From: Selenomonadales bacterium 4137-cl
GTDB taxonomy: Bacteria > Bacillota > Negativicutes > Sporomusales > UBA7701
Direction of reading: 5' to 3'
Length of the DNA stretch: 64,000 bases
NCBI GenBank assembly: GCA_032334055.1
Contig: JAUOZS010000002.1
Coordinates: 62,001 to 126,000, forward strand
Position 1 is the stretch's first letter, and the number at the start of each line of letters is the position of its first letter. Below are positions 16,715 to 26,260 of this stretch, in pieces. A program made the position numbers and the translations under genes. The notes under the pieces are model-generated. The model had not been told where the DNA came from. It worked only from the letters and a program-made list of their open reading frames with translations, and ran no database searches.

Positions 16715-18964
16715 ATGAAGCGCCTGCGGATAGAGATTACGGGAATCGTTCAAGGGGTGGGGTTCCGCCCCTTTGTTCATAACCTCGCCCGCCGCTCCGC
16801 CATCGCCGGCTGGGTGGCCAACGACGGCCGCGGGGTGGTTATCGAGGCCGAGGGCGAGCAGCCGGCGGTCGCCGCGTTTCTGGCCGCCCTCCGGACCGAG
16901 GCGCCGCCGCTGGCGGTCATCGACGCTATCCGGACCGGGGCGCTTACGCCGGCCGGCGACAAGGAGTTCGCCATCCTGGCGAGCGATCCGGCCGCGGCGC
17001 GGCTGGCGCTGATTTCACCCGACGTCGCCACCTGCGCGGACTGCCGGGCGGAGATCGCCGACCCGGCCGACCGGCGCTACCGTTATCCGTTCACCAATTG
17101 CACCAACTGCGGGCCCCGCTACACCATCATCGAGGATGTACCCTACGACCGGGTGCGCACGACAATGGCGGCCTTCAAAATGTGTCCCGCCTGCCGGTCC
17201 GAGTACGAAGACCCGGCCGACCGGCGGTTCCACGCCCAGCCCAACGCCTGTCCGGTGTGCGGGCCGGCTTACCGCCTGCTTGACAGGGACGGCCGCCCGC
17301 TGCCGGGTGACCCGCTCGCCGAGGCCCGCCGCCTGGTGGCGGCCGGCAAGGTGGCGGCCATCAAGGGTATCGGCGGCTATCATCTGGCCTGTAACGCCTT
17401 GGATGCCGAGGCTGTGGCGGCTCTCCGGTCCCGCAAGGTCCGCGAGGACAAGCCGTTTGCGGTTATGGCCGGCAGCCTGGAGGCCATCCGGGCGCGCTGC
17501 CGGGTGGACGCGGCTGAGGAGGAACTGCTCGCCGGGACGGCCCGGCCGATCGTGCTGCTCGCCAAGGGGCCGGGCTACGATCTGGCGGCGGCGGTGGCCC
17601 CCGGCAACCCGTACGTGGGGATGATGCTGCCGTACGCTCCCGTCCACTGGCTGCTGCTGGCGCCGGGCGACGTGTGGGTGATGACGAGCGGCAATACCAG
17701 CGACGAGCCGATCGCCTTCGAGGACGACGACGCGCTCGCCAGGCTGGCCGGCATCGCCGATTTCTTCCTGGCGCACAACCGGCCGATTCGCTGCCGGGCC
17801 GACGATTCGGTGGCCCGCGTGTTCGCCGGCCGGCCGTATATTCTGCGCCGCAGCCGCGGGTTCGCGCCCGCGCCCGTCAGGCTGAACGCCCCCGGGCCGG
17901 CGGTGCTGGCGTGCGGCGGCGAGCTGAAGAACGCCTTCTGCCTGACGCGCGGCGATCTGGCTTTCATGAGCGCCCATGTGGGCGATCTTGAGAATATGGC
18001 GACATATAACGCTTATACGGACGCCATCGCTCACTACCAACGGCTGTTCGACGTTGTCCCGGAGGTGGTGGCCCACGACCTTCACCCCGAGTATCTGGCG
18101 ACCAAGTACGCTATGGAGTGCGGCCTGCCCCGCGTGGGGGTGCAGCACCATCACGCCCACATCGCGGCGGTGCTGGCCGAGCACGGCGAGAGCGGCCCGG
18201 CGATCGGCGTCGCCTTCGACGGCACGGGGTACGGCGACGACGGGCGGCTGTGGGGCGGCGAGTTCCTGCTGGCCGACCTGAAGGGCTACACCCGCCTCGC
18301 CCAGCTGGCCTATATGCCGCTGCCGGGCGGCGCCAGGGCGATCCGCGAGCCGTGGCGGCTGGCGGCCCGGATGTTGTACGAGCTGTACGGCGCCGATTTT
18401 GTGAATAAGGATATTCCGTTCACCCGCACCCTGCCGGCCGGCTGGGAGCTGATGCTGGATGCGGCCGCCAAGGGACTGAACGCGCCGCTCTCTTCGGGGG
18501 CGGGACGCCTTTTCGATACGGCCGCCGCCCTTCTGGGCATTCGCGGGACGATCAATTACGAGGGCCAGGCGGCGGTGGAGCTGGAGCTGGCCGCCGCCGG
18601 CCGGCGCGGCAGGGTGCTGCCGTATGACGTGACCGCCGGCGAGCCGGCCGTGGTCGACTTCCGGCCGGCGTTCGCCGCGCTGGCGGACGCGCTTGGCCGG
18701 GGGACGCCCCCAGCCTTGCTGGCGGCCGATTTCCACGCGACGCTGGCCGACGCCGTGGCATCCGTCGTCCGGCGTTTGGCCGCCGCCAGCGGCGTGCGCA
18801 AGGTGGCGCTGAGCGGCGGCGTATTCCAGAACGTTACGCTACTGGGGCAGGTCGTCGGCCTGCTGGAGAAAGATTTCACCGTGCTGCTTCACCGCCGCGT
18901 CCCCGCCAACGATGGCGGCCTGGCGCTGGGGCAGGCCGCGGTGGCCATCGAAAGGAGCAGATGA
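16715..18964 (+). CDS. hypF: Carbamoyltransferase HypF
   Basis: 749 residues. Domains in order: acylphosphatase (about 1-90, GIVQGVGFRPFVHNLA), two zinc fingers (CADC...CTNCGPRY and CPAC...CPVCG, about 105-190), a YrdC-like Sua5 domain (about 200-380, AIKGIGGYHLACNA; MTSGNTSDEPIA), and a Kae1/TobZ carbamoyltransferase domain (HDLHPEYLATK; VQHHHAHIAAVLAEH; VAFDGTGYGDDG; ALSGGVFQN). It uses carbamoyl phosphate and ATP to carbamoylate the HypE C-terminal Cys, the precursor of the cyanide ligands of NiFe hydrogenase. First gene of hypFCDE. Confidence 0.97.
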   Translation: MKRLRIEITGIVQGVGFRPFVHNLARRSAIAGWVANDGRGVVIEAEGEQPAVAAFLAALRTEAPPLAVIDAIRTGALTPAGDKEFAILASDPAAARLALISPDVATCADCRAEIADPADRRYRYPFTNCTNCGPRYTIIEDVPYDRVRTTMAAFKMCPACRSEYEDPADRRFHAQPNACPVCGPAYRLLDRDGRPLPGDPLAEARRLVAAGKVAAIKGIGGYHLACNALDAEAVAALRSRKVREDKPFAVMAGSLEAIRARCRVDAAEEELLAGTARPIVLLAKGPGYDLAAAVAPGNPYVGMMLPYAPVHWLLLAPGDVWVMTSGNTSDEPIAFEDDDALARLAGIADFFLAHNRPIRCRADDSVARVFAGRPYILRRSRGFAPAPVRLNAPGPAVLACGGELKNAFCLTRGDLAFMSAHVGDLENMATYNAYTDAIAHYQRLFDVVPEVVAHDLHPEYLATKYAMECGLPRVGVQHHHAHIAAVLAEHGESGPAIGVAFDGTGYGDDGRLWGGEFLLADLKGYTRLAQLAYMPLPGGARAIREPWRLAARMLYELYGADFVNKDIPFTRTLPAGWELMLDAAAKGLNAPLSSGAGRLFDTAAALLGIRGTINYEGQAAVELELAAAGRRGRVLPYDVTAGEPAVVDFRPAFAALADALGRGTPPALLAADFHATLADAVASVVRRLAAASGVRKVALSGGVFQNVTLLGQVVGLLEKDFTVLLHRRVPANDGGLALGQAAVAIERSR

Positions 18965-18966
18965 TT

Positions 18967-19188
18967 ATGTGTCTTGCCGTGCCAGCGAAAATTGTCGACA
19001 GGAAGGATTTGATGGCCACCGTGGAGGTCAGCGGCGTCACCCGCCAGGTGAGCCTGATGCTGCTGCCCGACGCCAAGGTGGGCGAATTCGTCCTCATTCA
19101 CGCGGGGTTCGCCATCCAGACGGTGGATGAGGAGGAAGCGAAACGGACGATGGAGCTTTTCGAGGAGATGGCGGCTCATGAAGAGTAG
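18967..19188 (+). CDS. hypC: Hydrogenase maturation chaperone HypC
   Basis: 73 residues. It begins MCLAVPAKIV; Cys2, exposed after Met removal, binds the Fe(CN)2CO moiety together with HypD and hands it to the hydrogenase large subunit. For that reason the start is ATG 18967 and not ATG 18961, which also lies too close to the AGGAG site. The body (VSGVTRQVSLMLLPDAKVGEFVLIHAGFAIQTVDEEEA) is the OB-fold typical of HypC/HupF. The end overlaps hypD by 11 bases. Confidence 0.95.
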   Translation: MCLAVPAKIVDRKDLMATVEVSGVTRQVSLMLLPDAKVGEFVLIHAGFAIQTVDEEEAKRTMELFEEMAAHEE

Positions 19189-20275
19189 AAGCAGGGAGGA
19201 AGAGCACCGTTTAGCCGCTTATTTCCGCGGCGAGATCGCCCGGCTGGCAACCAAGCCGGTGAGGCTGATGGAGGTCTGCGGCACCCATACGGTGGCGATT
19301 TTCAAGGCCGGCATCCGCCAGCTGCTGCCGCCCGAGGTCGAGCTGGTCAGCGGGCCGGGCTGCCCGGTGTGCGTCACCCCCAACGGATACCTCGACACGG
19401 CGGTGGCGTTCAGCCGCCAGGCCGATGTCATCATCACCACCTTCGGCGACATGCTGCGGGTGCCGGGGTCTTCGTCGAGCCTGGCGGCCGAGCAGGCGAC
19501 GGGCGCCGATATCCGCATCGTTTACTCGCCGCTCGACAGTCTGGAGATCGCCGCCGCCAACCCCGGCAAGAAGGTGATTTTCCTGGCGGTGGGCTTCGAG
19601 ACGACCGCCCCGACGGCCGCGGCGACGGTGTTGGCGGCCGAGCAGGCCGGTCTGGCGAATTTTTACGTGCTTTCGGCCCACAAGCTGGTGCCGCCGGCGC
19701 TCCGCGCACTGTTGACGGCCGGCGAGGTCCAGGTGGACGGTCTGCTGCTGCCGGGGCACGTGAGCGCGATTATCGGCGAGGAGCCGTACGGCTTTTTGGC
19801 GCGGGAGTACGGCGTGCCGGCGGTGATCACCGGCTTCGAGCCGCTCGATATCCTGGGCGCGGTATACCTGCTAGTGAAACGGATCGCGGCCGGGGAGGCG
19901 GCGCTCGACAACGAGTACCGCCGCGTGGTGCCGCCGGCGGGCAATCCCGCCGCGCTCGCCGTGCTTGACAAGGTTTACGGTGAAGCCGACGCCGCCTGGC
20001 GAGGGCTGGGTGTCATTCCGGCCTCGGGCTTGGCGGTGAAGGCTGCCTATCGCCGTTTCGACGCCTTGGCCGCCCTGCCGGTGACGGTGGAGGAGACCAA
20101 GGAGCACCCCGGCTGCCGCTGCGGCGAGGTGCTGCGCGGCGTGGCCCGGCCGGCGGACTGCCCGCTGTTCGGGACGGCCTGCACACCGGAGAAGCCGGTG
20201 GGGTCGTGCATGGTGTCGGTGGAGGGCACGTGCGCGGCCTGGTACAAGTACGGTGCCGGGAGGTGGCAGGTATGA
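19178..20275 (+). CDS. hypD: Fe-S scaffold HypD
   Basis: About 365 residues. HypD assembles Fe(CN)2CO with HypC. Conserved elements: MEVCGTHTVAIFKAGIR (catalytic Cys in CGTHT), SGPGCPVCVTP, ITTFGDMLRVPGS, FLAVGFETTAPTAA, LLPGHVSAIIG and the C-terminal 4Fe-4S ligands in HPGCRCGEVLRG...DCPLFGTACTPEKPVGSCMVSVEGTCAAWY. ATG 19178 lies inside the end of hypC; an upstream in-frame extension would read out of frame through hypC and is unsupported. The stop overlaps the hypE start (ATGA). Confidence 0.96.
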   Translation: MKSRSREEEHRLAAYFRGEIARLATKPVRLMEVCGTHTVAIFKAGIRQLLPPEVELVSGPGCPVCVTPNGYLDTAVAFSRQADVIITTFGDMLRVPGSSSSLAAEQATGADIRIVYSPLDSLEIAAANPGKKVIFLAVGFETTAPTAAATVLAAEQAGLANFYVLSAHKLVPPALRALLTAGEVQVDGLLLPGHVSAIIGEEPYGFLAREYGVPAVITGFEPLDILGAVYLLVKRIAAGEAALDNEYRRVVPPAGNPAALAVLDKVYGEADAAWRGLGVIPASGLAVKAAYRRFDALAALPVTVEETKEHPGCRCGEVLRGVARPADCPLFGTACTPEKPVGSCMVSVEGTCAAWYKYGAGRWQV

Positions 20276-21282
20276 AGGATGAACGGATTCTTCTCGCCCA
20301 CGGCAGCGGCGGCAAGCTCAGCCACGATCTGGTGGCGAGGGTGATGCAGCCGGCGTTCGCCAACCCGGCCCTCGACCTGATGCATGACGGGGCGAGGGTG
20401 GAGGCGGCGGGCGCCAAACTGGCCTTTACCACCGATTCTTATGTGGTCAAGCCGCTGTTTTTCGCCGGCGGCGACATCGGCAAGCTGGCGGTGTGCGGCA
20501 CGGTCAACGATCTGGCGGTCAGCGGCGCGACGCCGCTGTATCTCAGCGCCGGATTCATCATCGAGGAGGGTTTCCCGGTCGCCGACCTGAGGAGGATCGT
20601 GGCCTCGATGCGGGCGGCGGCGGAAGAGGCCGGGGTGTCGGTCGTCACCGGCGACACCAAGGTGGTGGAAAAAGGGGCCGTCGACGGCATCTATATAAAT
20701 ACGGCCGGCATCGGCGCCGTCATCGCCGGCACGGATATTTCGCCCCTCAACGCGCGGCCGGGGCAGGACATCATCCTGAACGGCCCGATCGGCGACCACG
20801 CGGTGGCCGTGATGGCCGGCCGCCACGGCCTTAGTCTGCCGGCGTCGGTGGCCAGCGACTGCGCGCCGCTGGCGGGGATGATAAAAGCGGTGCTCGCCGC
20901 CGTGCCGCAGGTGGCGGTGCTGCGCGACCCGACCCGCGGCGGGCTGGCGACGACGCTGAACGAGATCGCCGCTCAGGCCGGTGTGGGGATCATGGTGGAC
21001 GAGGCCGCCATCCCCGTTCGTCCCGAGGTGCAGGCGGTATGCGATATCCTGGGATTCGACCCTTTATACCTCGCCAATGAAGGGAAAGCCATAATTTTTG
21101 TCGAATCTCCTTATAGTGAAGAGGTTATTACCGTAATGCGCGCGCATCCTTACGGCCGTGAGGCCCGCGTCATCGGCCGGGTGACTCCCGCCCCCGCCGG
21201 CCAGGTCGGCCTTAGAACGGGCATCGGCGGGGTACGGCTGCTGGACATGCTGGTCGGGGACCAACTGCCGCGGATTTGTTAA
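20272..21282 (+). CDS. hypE: Hydrogenase maturation protein HypE (carbamoyl dehydratase)
   Basis: 336 residues. Dehydrates the C-terminal thiocarboxamide made by HypF to a thiocyanate, the cyanide donor. Features: LLAHGSGGKLSHDLV at the N terminus, FTTDSYVVKPLFFAGGDIGKLAVCGTVNDLAVSGA of the PurM-like ATPase fold, and the obligatory C-terminal PRIC tail that carries the modification. Coupled to hypD by ATGA overlap. hypA and hypB, which deliver nickel, and the hydrogenase itself are not in this window. Confidence 0.96.
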   Translation: MKDERILLAHGSGGKLSHDLVARVMQPAFANPALDLMHDGARVEAAGAKLAFTTDSYVVKPLFFAGGDIGKLAVCGTVNDLAVSGATPLYLSAGFIIEEGFPVADLRRIVASMRAAAEEAGVSVVTGDTKVVEKGAVDGIYINTAGIGAVIAGTDISPLNARPGQDIILNGPIGDHAVAVMAGRHGLSLPASVASDCAPLAGMIKAVLAAVPQVAVLRDPTRGGLATTLNEIAAQAGVGIMVDEAAIPVRPEVQAVCDILGFDPLYLANEGKAIIFVESPYSEEVITVMRAHPYGREARVIGRVTPAPAGQVGLRTGIGGVRLLDMLVGDQLPRIC

Positions 21283-21333
21283 CATATCCAGAGCACGTCC
21301 GTCATAAGATTTAGCGAGAGGAGTGAGCTGAAG

Positions 21334-22703
21334 ATGCGCATGGACTACAGCCTCAAACTCGAACTGACCCAGAAGCTCGTCATGACGCCCAACTGCGCCA
21401 GGCCATCGCCATCCTGCAGCTTTCCTCGCTGGAACTTACCGAAATGGTCGAACAGGAACTGTTGGAAAATCCCGTCCTCGAAACGGAGGAGAAGGCGGCT
21501 GCCGAACCCGCCGAGGATGAGGCGGGCGACAGAATCCGCGAGTATTTCGACTGGGCCGATTATTTCGACGACGGCACGGATACGGGCTACTCGCCGCCGG
21601 GCGAGGAGAAGCCGTCGTTCACCACCTTTGTGTCGGCGGCGTCGACGCTGCACGAGCACCTGGAGTTCCAGCTTCATTTAACCCTGCTGGACGAGAAGGC
21701 CCGCGCCGTGGGCCAGTACCTCGTCGGGTGCATCGACGAGAACGGCTACCTTTGCGGCACGGTGGCGGAGGCGGCGCAGAACCTGAGCGTGGCCGAGGAA
21801 ACGGTGGCGACCGTCCTGAAGGTCATCCAGACCTTCGACCCCCCGGGGGTCGGGGCCAGGGATCTCAGGGAATGCCTGCTTATCCAGGCCGAGCAGCGGG
21901 GCACCGCCGAGCCGCTGGCGATCGCCGTCATCGACAAGTACCTCGACGAGGTCGCCGCCGGGCATTTCAAAAATATCGCCGACAAGCTTGACTGCACTCC
22001 CCACGACGTGCAGCGGGCGGTCGATTTCATCCGCACCCTCGACCCCAAGCCGGGGCGGGCGTTCGATGGCGGCGAGCAGCCGTGCTACATCATTCCCGAT
22101 GTCACTATCGAGCGGGTGGCGGGCAATTATGTCATCATTATCAATGACCACAACATCCCCCAGCTGACGATCAATCCCTACTATCGCCGCGTGGTGCGCG
22201 ACGCGGACAGCGAGGCCAAGAAGTTCGTGGAGGGGCGGATAAACGCCGCCGTGTGGCTCATCAGGAGCATCGAGCAGCGCCGCCGCACTCTCTATAATGT
22301 CGTCGAAACGATCGTCGAGCTGCAGCGCGATTTCTTTGATCATGGGCCCAAGTATCTCCGGCCGCTGACGATGAAAAAGGTGGCCGACAAGGTCGGTATT
22401 CACGAGTCCACCGTCAGCCGGGCGATTGCCAACAAGTACGCCGACACTCCCCACGGACTGTTCAGCCTGCGGGCCTTTTTCTCGGCCGGGCTGCAGGGGA
22501 CGGACGGCGAGACGCTTTCGGCCTCGACGGTCAAGCGGCAGATCAAGGAATTGGTCGCTGCCGAAGACCCGGTTCAGCCGCTGAGCGACCAGGCCATCAC
22601 CGAGATTCTCATCGGGCGGGGTGTGGCGGTGTCGCGCCGCACGGTCGCCAAGTACCGCGAGGAGTTGAATATTCTGAGCTCGAGCAAGCGGCGGCGCTAT
22701 TGA
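21334..22703 (+). pseudogene. rpoN: RNA polymerase sigma-54 factor RpoN with an apparent one-base frameshift
   Basis: Sigma-54 recognises -24/-12 promoters and needs AAA+ activators. Region I starts at ATG 21334 (MRMDYSLKLELTQKLVMTP), then the frame is lost at CCC 21388-21390; one base earlier the next frame continues QLRQAIAILQLSSLELTEMVEQELLENPVLE exactly as expected. Adding a single C (CCC to CCCC) restores one protein of about 457 residues. The rest is intact: the core-binding domain, HTH (MKKVADKVGIHESTVSRAIANKY) and the RpoN box SRRTVAKYREELNI near the C terminus. Either a sequencing/assembly error in a C run or a real disruption that splits off region I. Good Shine-Dalgarno at 21319-21326. 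Confidence 0.85.
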
Positions 22704-22761
22704 CGGTTGGCGCCGGTACCCGCGAGGGCGTCTGAGCATTACAGATTCGTATTGTTCACCG

Positions 22762-22793
22762 GAACCAGGTCTTGCGCCTGGTTCTTTTTTTTT
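22762..22793 (+). terminator. Rho-independent terminator after rpoN
   Basis: GAACCAGG (22762-22769) / CCTGGTTC (22777-22784) followed by nine T. Confidence 0.92.
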
Positions 22794-22940
22794 CACCGGG
22801 GAAGGGGCGGCCAGCGGCAAAAAATCGCTGGCGGAAATTTCGCGGGTGGTGTATAATTTGTCTTGATAGCCCCTCCCCTAGGGGTGGTGTCCCATCCGGG
22901 GGCGGGGAGGTATAAGAACGTTGTGATGAGGAGGTTCGTC

Positions 22941-23969
22941 ATGAACCCGTTGAAGGCGGTATTGACGGCGGTTGCCGCTTTGGTTGTCGCCGCTGCCCTG
23001 GCCGGCTGCGGCAGCGCCCCCAAGTCGGCCGCGCCGGTGAAGCAGGCCGCTGTCGCCATCGGCAATCCCTTCGCCGTGCTGCAGGCGGAGACGGATAAAT
23101 ACCTGCAGCAGGACCGGCCGCTGTACATAGAGCCTGAGGAGGTGCTGGCCAAGGCGGTGACGGCCGGCGACCAGAGCCTTTACCTCGTCGATATCCGCAA
23201 TGACGAGCACTATGCCGCCGCCCATATCCCCGGCGCGATCCATATCGCGTACGCGGATGTCTGGCGGGAGCAAAAGACGGCCTATCTTCCCAGGGACAAG
23301 AAGATTGTCGTCATCGATTATTCGGGGCACACCGCCAGCCAGGTGGCCGCTTTCTGGAGCATGCTCGGTTTCGACGCCACGGCGATGAAGAACGGCATGG
23401 CCGGCTGGTCGCGGGACCGGGAGGTTGTAGGCGGTTCGCCGCTGGCCTGCGAGGCGCTGAATTATCCGGTGACGACAGCGGTTACGGCCGCCGCCGGCCA
23501 CGAGCTGCCCAAAATCGAGACCAAAGCGGTGTCGCTGGCCGAACTGCTGGCCGAACGGTCCCGCGAGGCGACCGGGACGGCGCCGGTGATTCAGCCGCAG
23601 GATTTGCTCGCCAAGCGCGGCGAGTATTTTTTGGCCGACATCCGCCGGGGCGAGCATTACGGGGCCGGCCATATCGAGGGCGCGGTGAATATTCCCTTCC
23701 GGAGCTTGGCGATGACGGAGAATCTCCGCAAGCTGCCGGCCGACAGAACGATCGTGGTGGTGGACTACGACGGTCACGCGGCCAGCCAGGCGGCGCGGCT
23801 TCTCAATCAGCTCGGCTATAAGGCCACCGTCCTCAAGAACGGAATGAGCGTCTGGACGGCCGACGAGAAGGTGATCGGCGCGAAAAGCGTAGCCTGCAAC
23901 GTGGGCGAGCACCCGGTCGCGAAGCTGAACGCCCCGCTGAAGCCCGGCCCGTCGACGGCCGCGACGTGA
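22941..23969 (+). CDS. Double-rhodanese lipoprotein with Asp in place of both catalytic Cys
   Basis: 342 residues. Lipoprotein signal with lipobox LAGC at about residues 22-25. Two rhodanese-like domains follow (about 65-170 and 200-325). Each has the fold markers (LVDIRNDEHYAAAHIPGA / LADIRRGEHYGAGHIEGA) and a GMxxW end, but the active-site loop reads VVIDYSGHTAS and VVVDYDGHAAS, so the position of the catalytic Cys is Asp in both. It should therefore not act as a sulfurtransferase by the usual persulfide route; sulfane binding or structural roles are possible. It leads the polysulfide/thiosulfate-reductase-type operon. ATG 22941 is chosen for GAGGAGG six bases upstream. Confidence 0.85.
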   Translation: MNPLKAVLTAVAALVVAAALAGCGSAPKSAAPVKQAAVAIGNPFAVLQAETDKYLQQDRPLYIEPEEVLAKAVTAGDQSLYLVDIRNDEHYAAAHIPGAIHIAYADVWREQKTAYLPRDKKIVVIDYSGHTASQVAAFWSMLGFDATAMKNGMAGWSRDREVVGGSPLACEALNYPVTTAVTAAAGHELPKIETKAVSLAELLAERSREATGTAPVIQPQDLLAKRGEYFLADIRRGEHYGAGHIEGAVNIPFRSLAMTENLRKLPADRTIVVVDYDGHAASQAARLLNQLGYKATVLKNGMSVWTADEKVIGAKSVACNVGEHPVAKLNAPLKPGPSTAAT

Positions 23970-24039
23970 GGGTAGTAAATGCGCAGCCAGTTTGGCTGCA
24001 TAAAACCGTGGACCGGATAAACGCATGGAAGGTGACACA

Positions 24040-26256
24040 ATGCTGATCAGCAGACGAACCTTTCTCAAGGCCGGCGCCCTTGCCGGGGCGGCGTGCGCCG
24101 TGCCGGCGGCTTTTGACTTCGCCTCGTTCGTGCGCGGGGCCGCCGAGGCGCCGGTGACCAGGATACCTTCGACCTGCAACGGCTGTTCGACGAATTGCGC
24201 GCTGTGGGCGCTCGTCAAGAACGGCCGGCTGTGGAAGCTGGAGGGCGTCCCCCGGGCGATGAAGAACGAGGGCAAGCTGTGCGCCCGCGCGTACGGCGTG
24301 GCCGCCGACGTCTACAACCCCGACCGGGTGACCCGGCCGATGAAGCGGACGGGCGACAACCAGTTTTCGCCGATTTCCTGGGAGCAGGCGTTCAAGGAAA
24401 TCGCTGATAAGCTGACCAAGATCATCGATAAGGATACCGCCAGCACTGTCGCCTGGCTGACCCACGGGGGCAAGGAGACGTACGCCCAGATGCTGTTGGA
24501 CGAGATCGGCTCGGCCAACTACATAACCCATTATTCGACCTGTTTCACGTCCAAGACCAACGCCTGGGACAAGATGGCCGGCGCCCAGCTGACGTCGGAC
24601 ATCGATCGGGCGAGGTACATGCTGTTCTGCGGGCGCAACTACGCCGGCGGCATCATGCCGGGAGCGATGCGCAAGATCATGCGGGCCAAGGACCGGGGGG
24701 CGAAGATCGTGGTCGTCGACCCCAGGCTGTGCGAGCTGGCGAAGGTGGCTGACGAGTGGCTGCCCATCCGGCCCGGCACCGATCTGGCGTTCTTCCTCGG
24801 CATCGCCCACACGCTGGTAAGCGAGAAGCTCTATGACGAGAAGTTCGTAAGGGAATACGTCTTCGGTTTCGAGGAGTTCTGGAACGCCAACCGTCATTTC
24901 ACCGCCGAGAAGGCGGCCGAACTCTGCGATATTCCGGCGGCCAAGATCCGGGAGATCGCCCGCGAACTGGCGAAGAACGCTCCGGCGGCCTTCCTGGAGC
25001 CCGGTTACCACGGGCTGCACAACCACTACGCGTCGAGCACGCGGATCGCCCAGGCCAACGTGATCGTCAACGCCCTGCTGGGCAATTTCTACAAGCACGG
25101 CGGCCTGATGCCGGCGGCCAGCCCCAAGTTCGGCAAGCTGACGCTGCCGAAGCGCCTGCAGCCGGAGAAGGGGCCGCGCGCCGACGGCGCGGGCGTGGGG
25201 AACGAATATCCGACCGTCGAGACCGGCCGAGGCATCGCCCAGCATATGCCCGACCTGATCGCCGCCGGCAAGGTCAAGGCGCTGTTCGTCTACCATTTCA
25301 ATCCCCTGCGGACGGCCCCCGACCCCGAGTACCAGAAGCGGATGGTCAAGGCCGATCTGGTGGTGTCCATCCCGGTGAGCTGGAACGAAACGTCGGTCTA
25401 TGCCGCCCACTATATCCTGCCTGAGCATTATTATCTGGAGCGCATGGACGCGCCCAAGTCGACGGGCGGCAACATCGCCTACGATTACCCGCAGGCGGTG
25501 ATGCGCTTCCCTGCTTTGAAGCCGCTCCACGATACCAGGCACCTGCTCGATATCCTCAAGGGCATTGCCCAGGAGATGAAGATCGACGATCTCTATCCCT
25601 TCACCGTCGAGGAGGAGGCGGCGGCGATGCTGAGGCCGCTGGGCGCGACCCTGGAAACGATGAGGGAGAGCGGCTGCCTGGAGATGCCTGAGGCCGTCAA
25701 GCCGGGGTTCCCGATGAAGGACGGCAAGCCCGCCCTTGGCACGACGACCGGCAAGGTGGAGTTCACGGTCGGCGCCTTCAAGCTCCACGGGCGGATGGGG
25801 GTGCCGGTGTGGACGCCGCCGTTGGTGAGCCCCAAGGGCGACAACGAGTTCCGCCTCATCCACGGCAAGCAGCCGTGGCATTCGCACTCGGTGACGAGCA
25901 ATAGCCCTTACCTGATGGCTGTCACGAAGAGCTACAACGGCAGCCGGATGTGGATGAACCGCGGCCGGGCCGATAAGCTCGGTATCCGCGACGGGGATGA
26001 GGCGACGGTCGAGGCGAGGATCGAATACAAGGGCGAGACCAGGACGGTGAGCAAGAGGGTGGCGGTGAAGGTGACCGAGATGCTGCACCCGGAGTGCGTA
26101 TGGGTGCCCTCAGGCTACGGCAATTTCTCGCCGCGGCAGACGGTGGGCTACCAGCAGGGGGTCAACTACAACGATTTCGCGCCGGCCAGGGTGGAGCCGC
26201 TGTCCGGCGGCTGCATGGTCCAGGAAGTCATCGTCACGGTGAGGAAGGGGGGCTGA
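24040..26256 (+). CDS. Molybdopterin oxidoreductase catalytic subunit, polysulfide/thiosulfate reductase (PsrA/PhsA) type
   Basis: 738 residues. A Tat signal (SRRTFLKAGALAGAACAVPAA) exports the folded protein. The [4Fe-4S] motif CNGCSTNCALW...GKLCARA (CX2CX3CX~27C) starts near residue 47, and STCFTSK supplies a probable Cys ligand to Mo-bis(MGD). Then come the MGD-binding parts (FCGRNYAGGIMPGAMRKIMRA; VDPRLCELAKVADEWLPIRPGTD) and the C-terminal dinucleotide domain (FRLIHGKQPWHSHS). Next to 4Fe-4S and NrfD genes and rhodanese lipoproteins, so reduction of polysulfide, thiosulfate or related sulfur is the best inference; arsenate or tetrathionate reductases are alternatives. ATG 24040 follows GGAAGGTG. 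Confidence 0.88.
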   Translation: MLISRRTFLKAGALAGAACAVPAAFDFASFVRGAAEAPVTRIPSTCNGCSTNCALWALVKNGRLWKLEGVPRAMKNEGKLCARAYGVAADVYNPDRVTRPMKRTGDNQFSPISWEQAFKEIADKLTKIIDKDTASTVAWLTHGGKETYAQMLLDEIGSANYITHYSTCFTSKTNAWDKMAGAQLTSDIDRARYMLFCGRNYAGGIMPGAMRKIMRAKDRGAKIVVVDPRLCELAKVADEWLPIRPGTDLAFFLGIAHTLVSEKLYDEKFVREYVFGFEEFWNANRHFTAEKAAELCDIPAAKIREIARELAKNAPAAFLEPGYHGLHNHYASSTRIAQANVIVNALLGNFYKHGGLMPAASPKFGKLTLPKRLQPEKGPRADGAGVGNEYPTVETGRGIAQHMPDLIAAGKVKALFVYHFNPLRTAPDPEYQKRMVKADLVVSIPVSWNETSVYAAHYILPEHYYLERMDAPKSTGGNIAYDYPQAVMRFPALKPLHDTRHLLDILKGIAQEMKIDDLYPFTVEEEAAAMLRPLGATLETMRESGCLEMPEAVKPGFPMKDGKPALGTTTGKVEFTVGAFKLHGRMGVPVWTPPLVSPKGDNEFRLIHGKQPWHSHSVTSNSPYLMAVTKSYNGSRMWMNRGRADKLGIRDGDEATVEARIEYKGETRTVSKRVAVKVTEMLHPECVWVPSGYGNFSPRQTVGYQQGVNYNDFAPARVEPLSGGCMVQEVIVTVRKGG

Positions 26257-26260
26257 CGCG

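Noticed and set aside
18961..18966. HypC start at ATG 18961
   Set aside because: Would place Met-Ile before the required Met-Cys N terminus and sits too close to the ribosome-binding site.
23833..26088. Long open frame on the minus strand opposite the molybdenum reductase
   Set aside because: A high-GC codon-bias shadow: the plus-strand gene has full motifs, a Tat signal and Shine-Dalgarno, while the minus frame is rich in His/Arg/Gly without any family feature.
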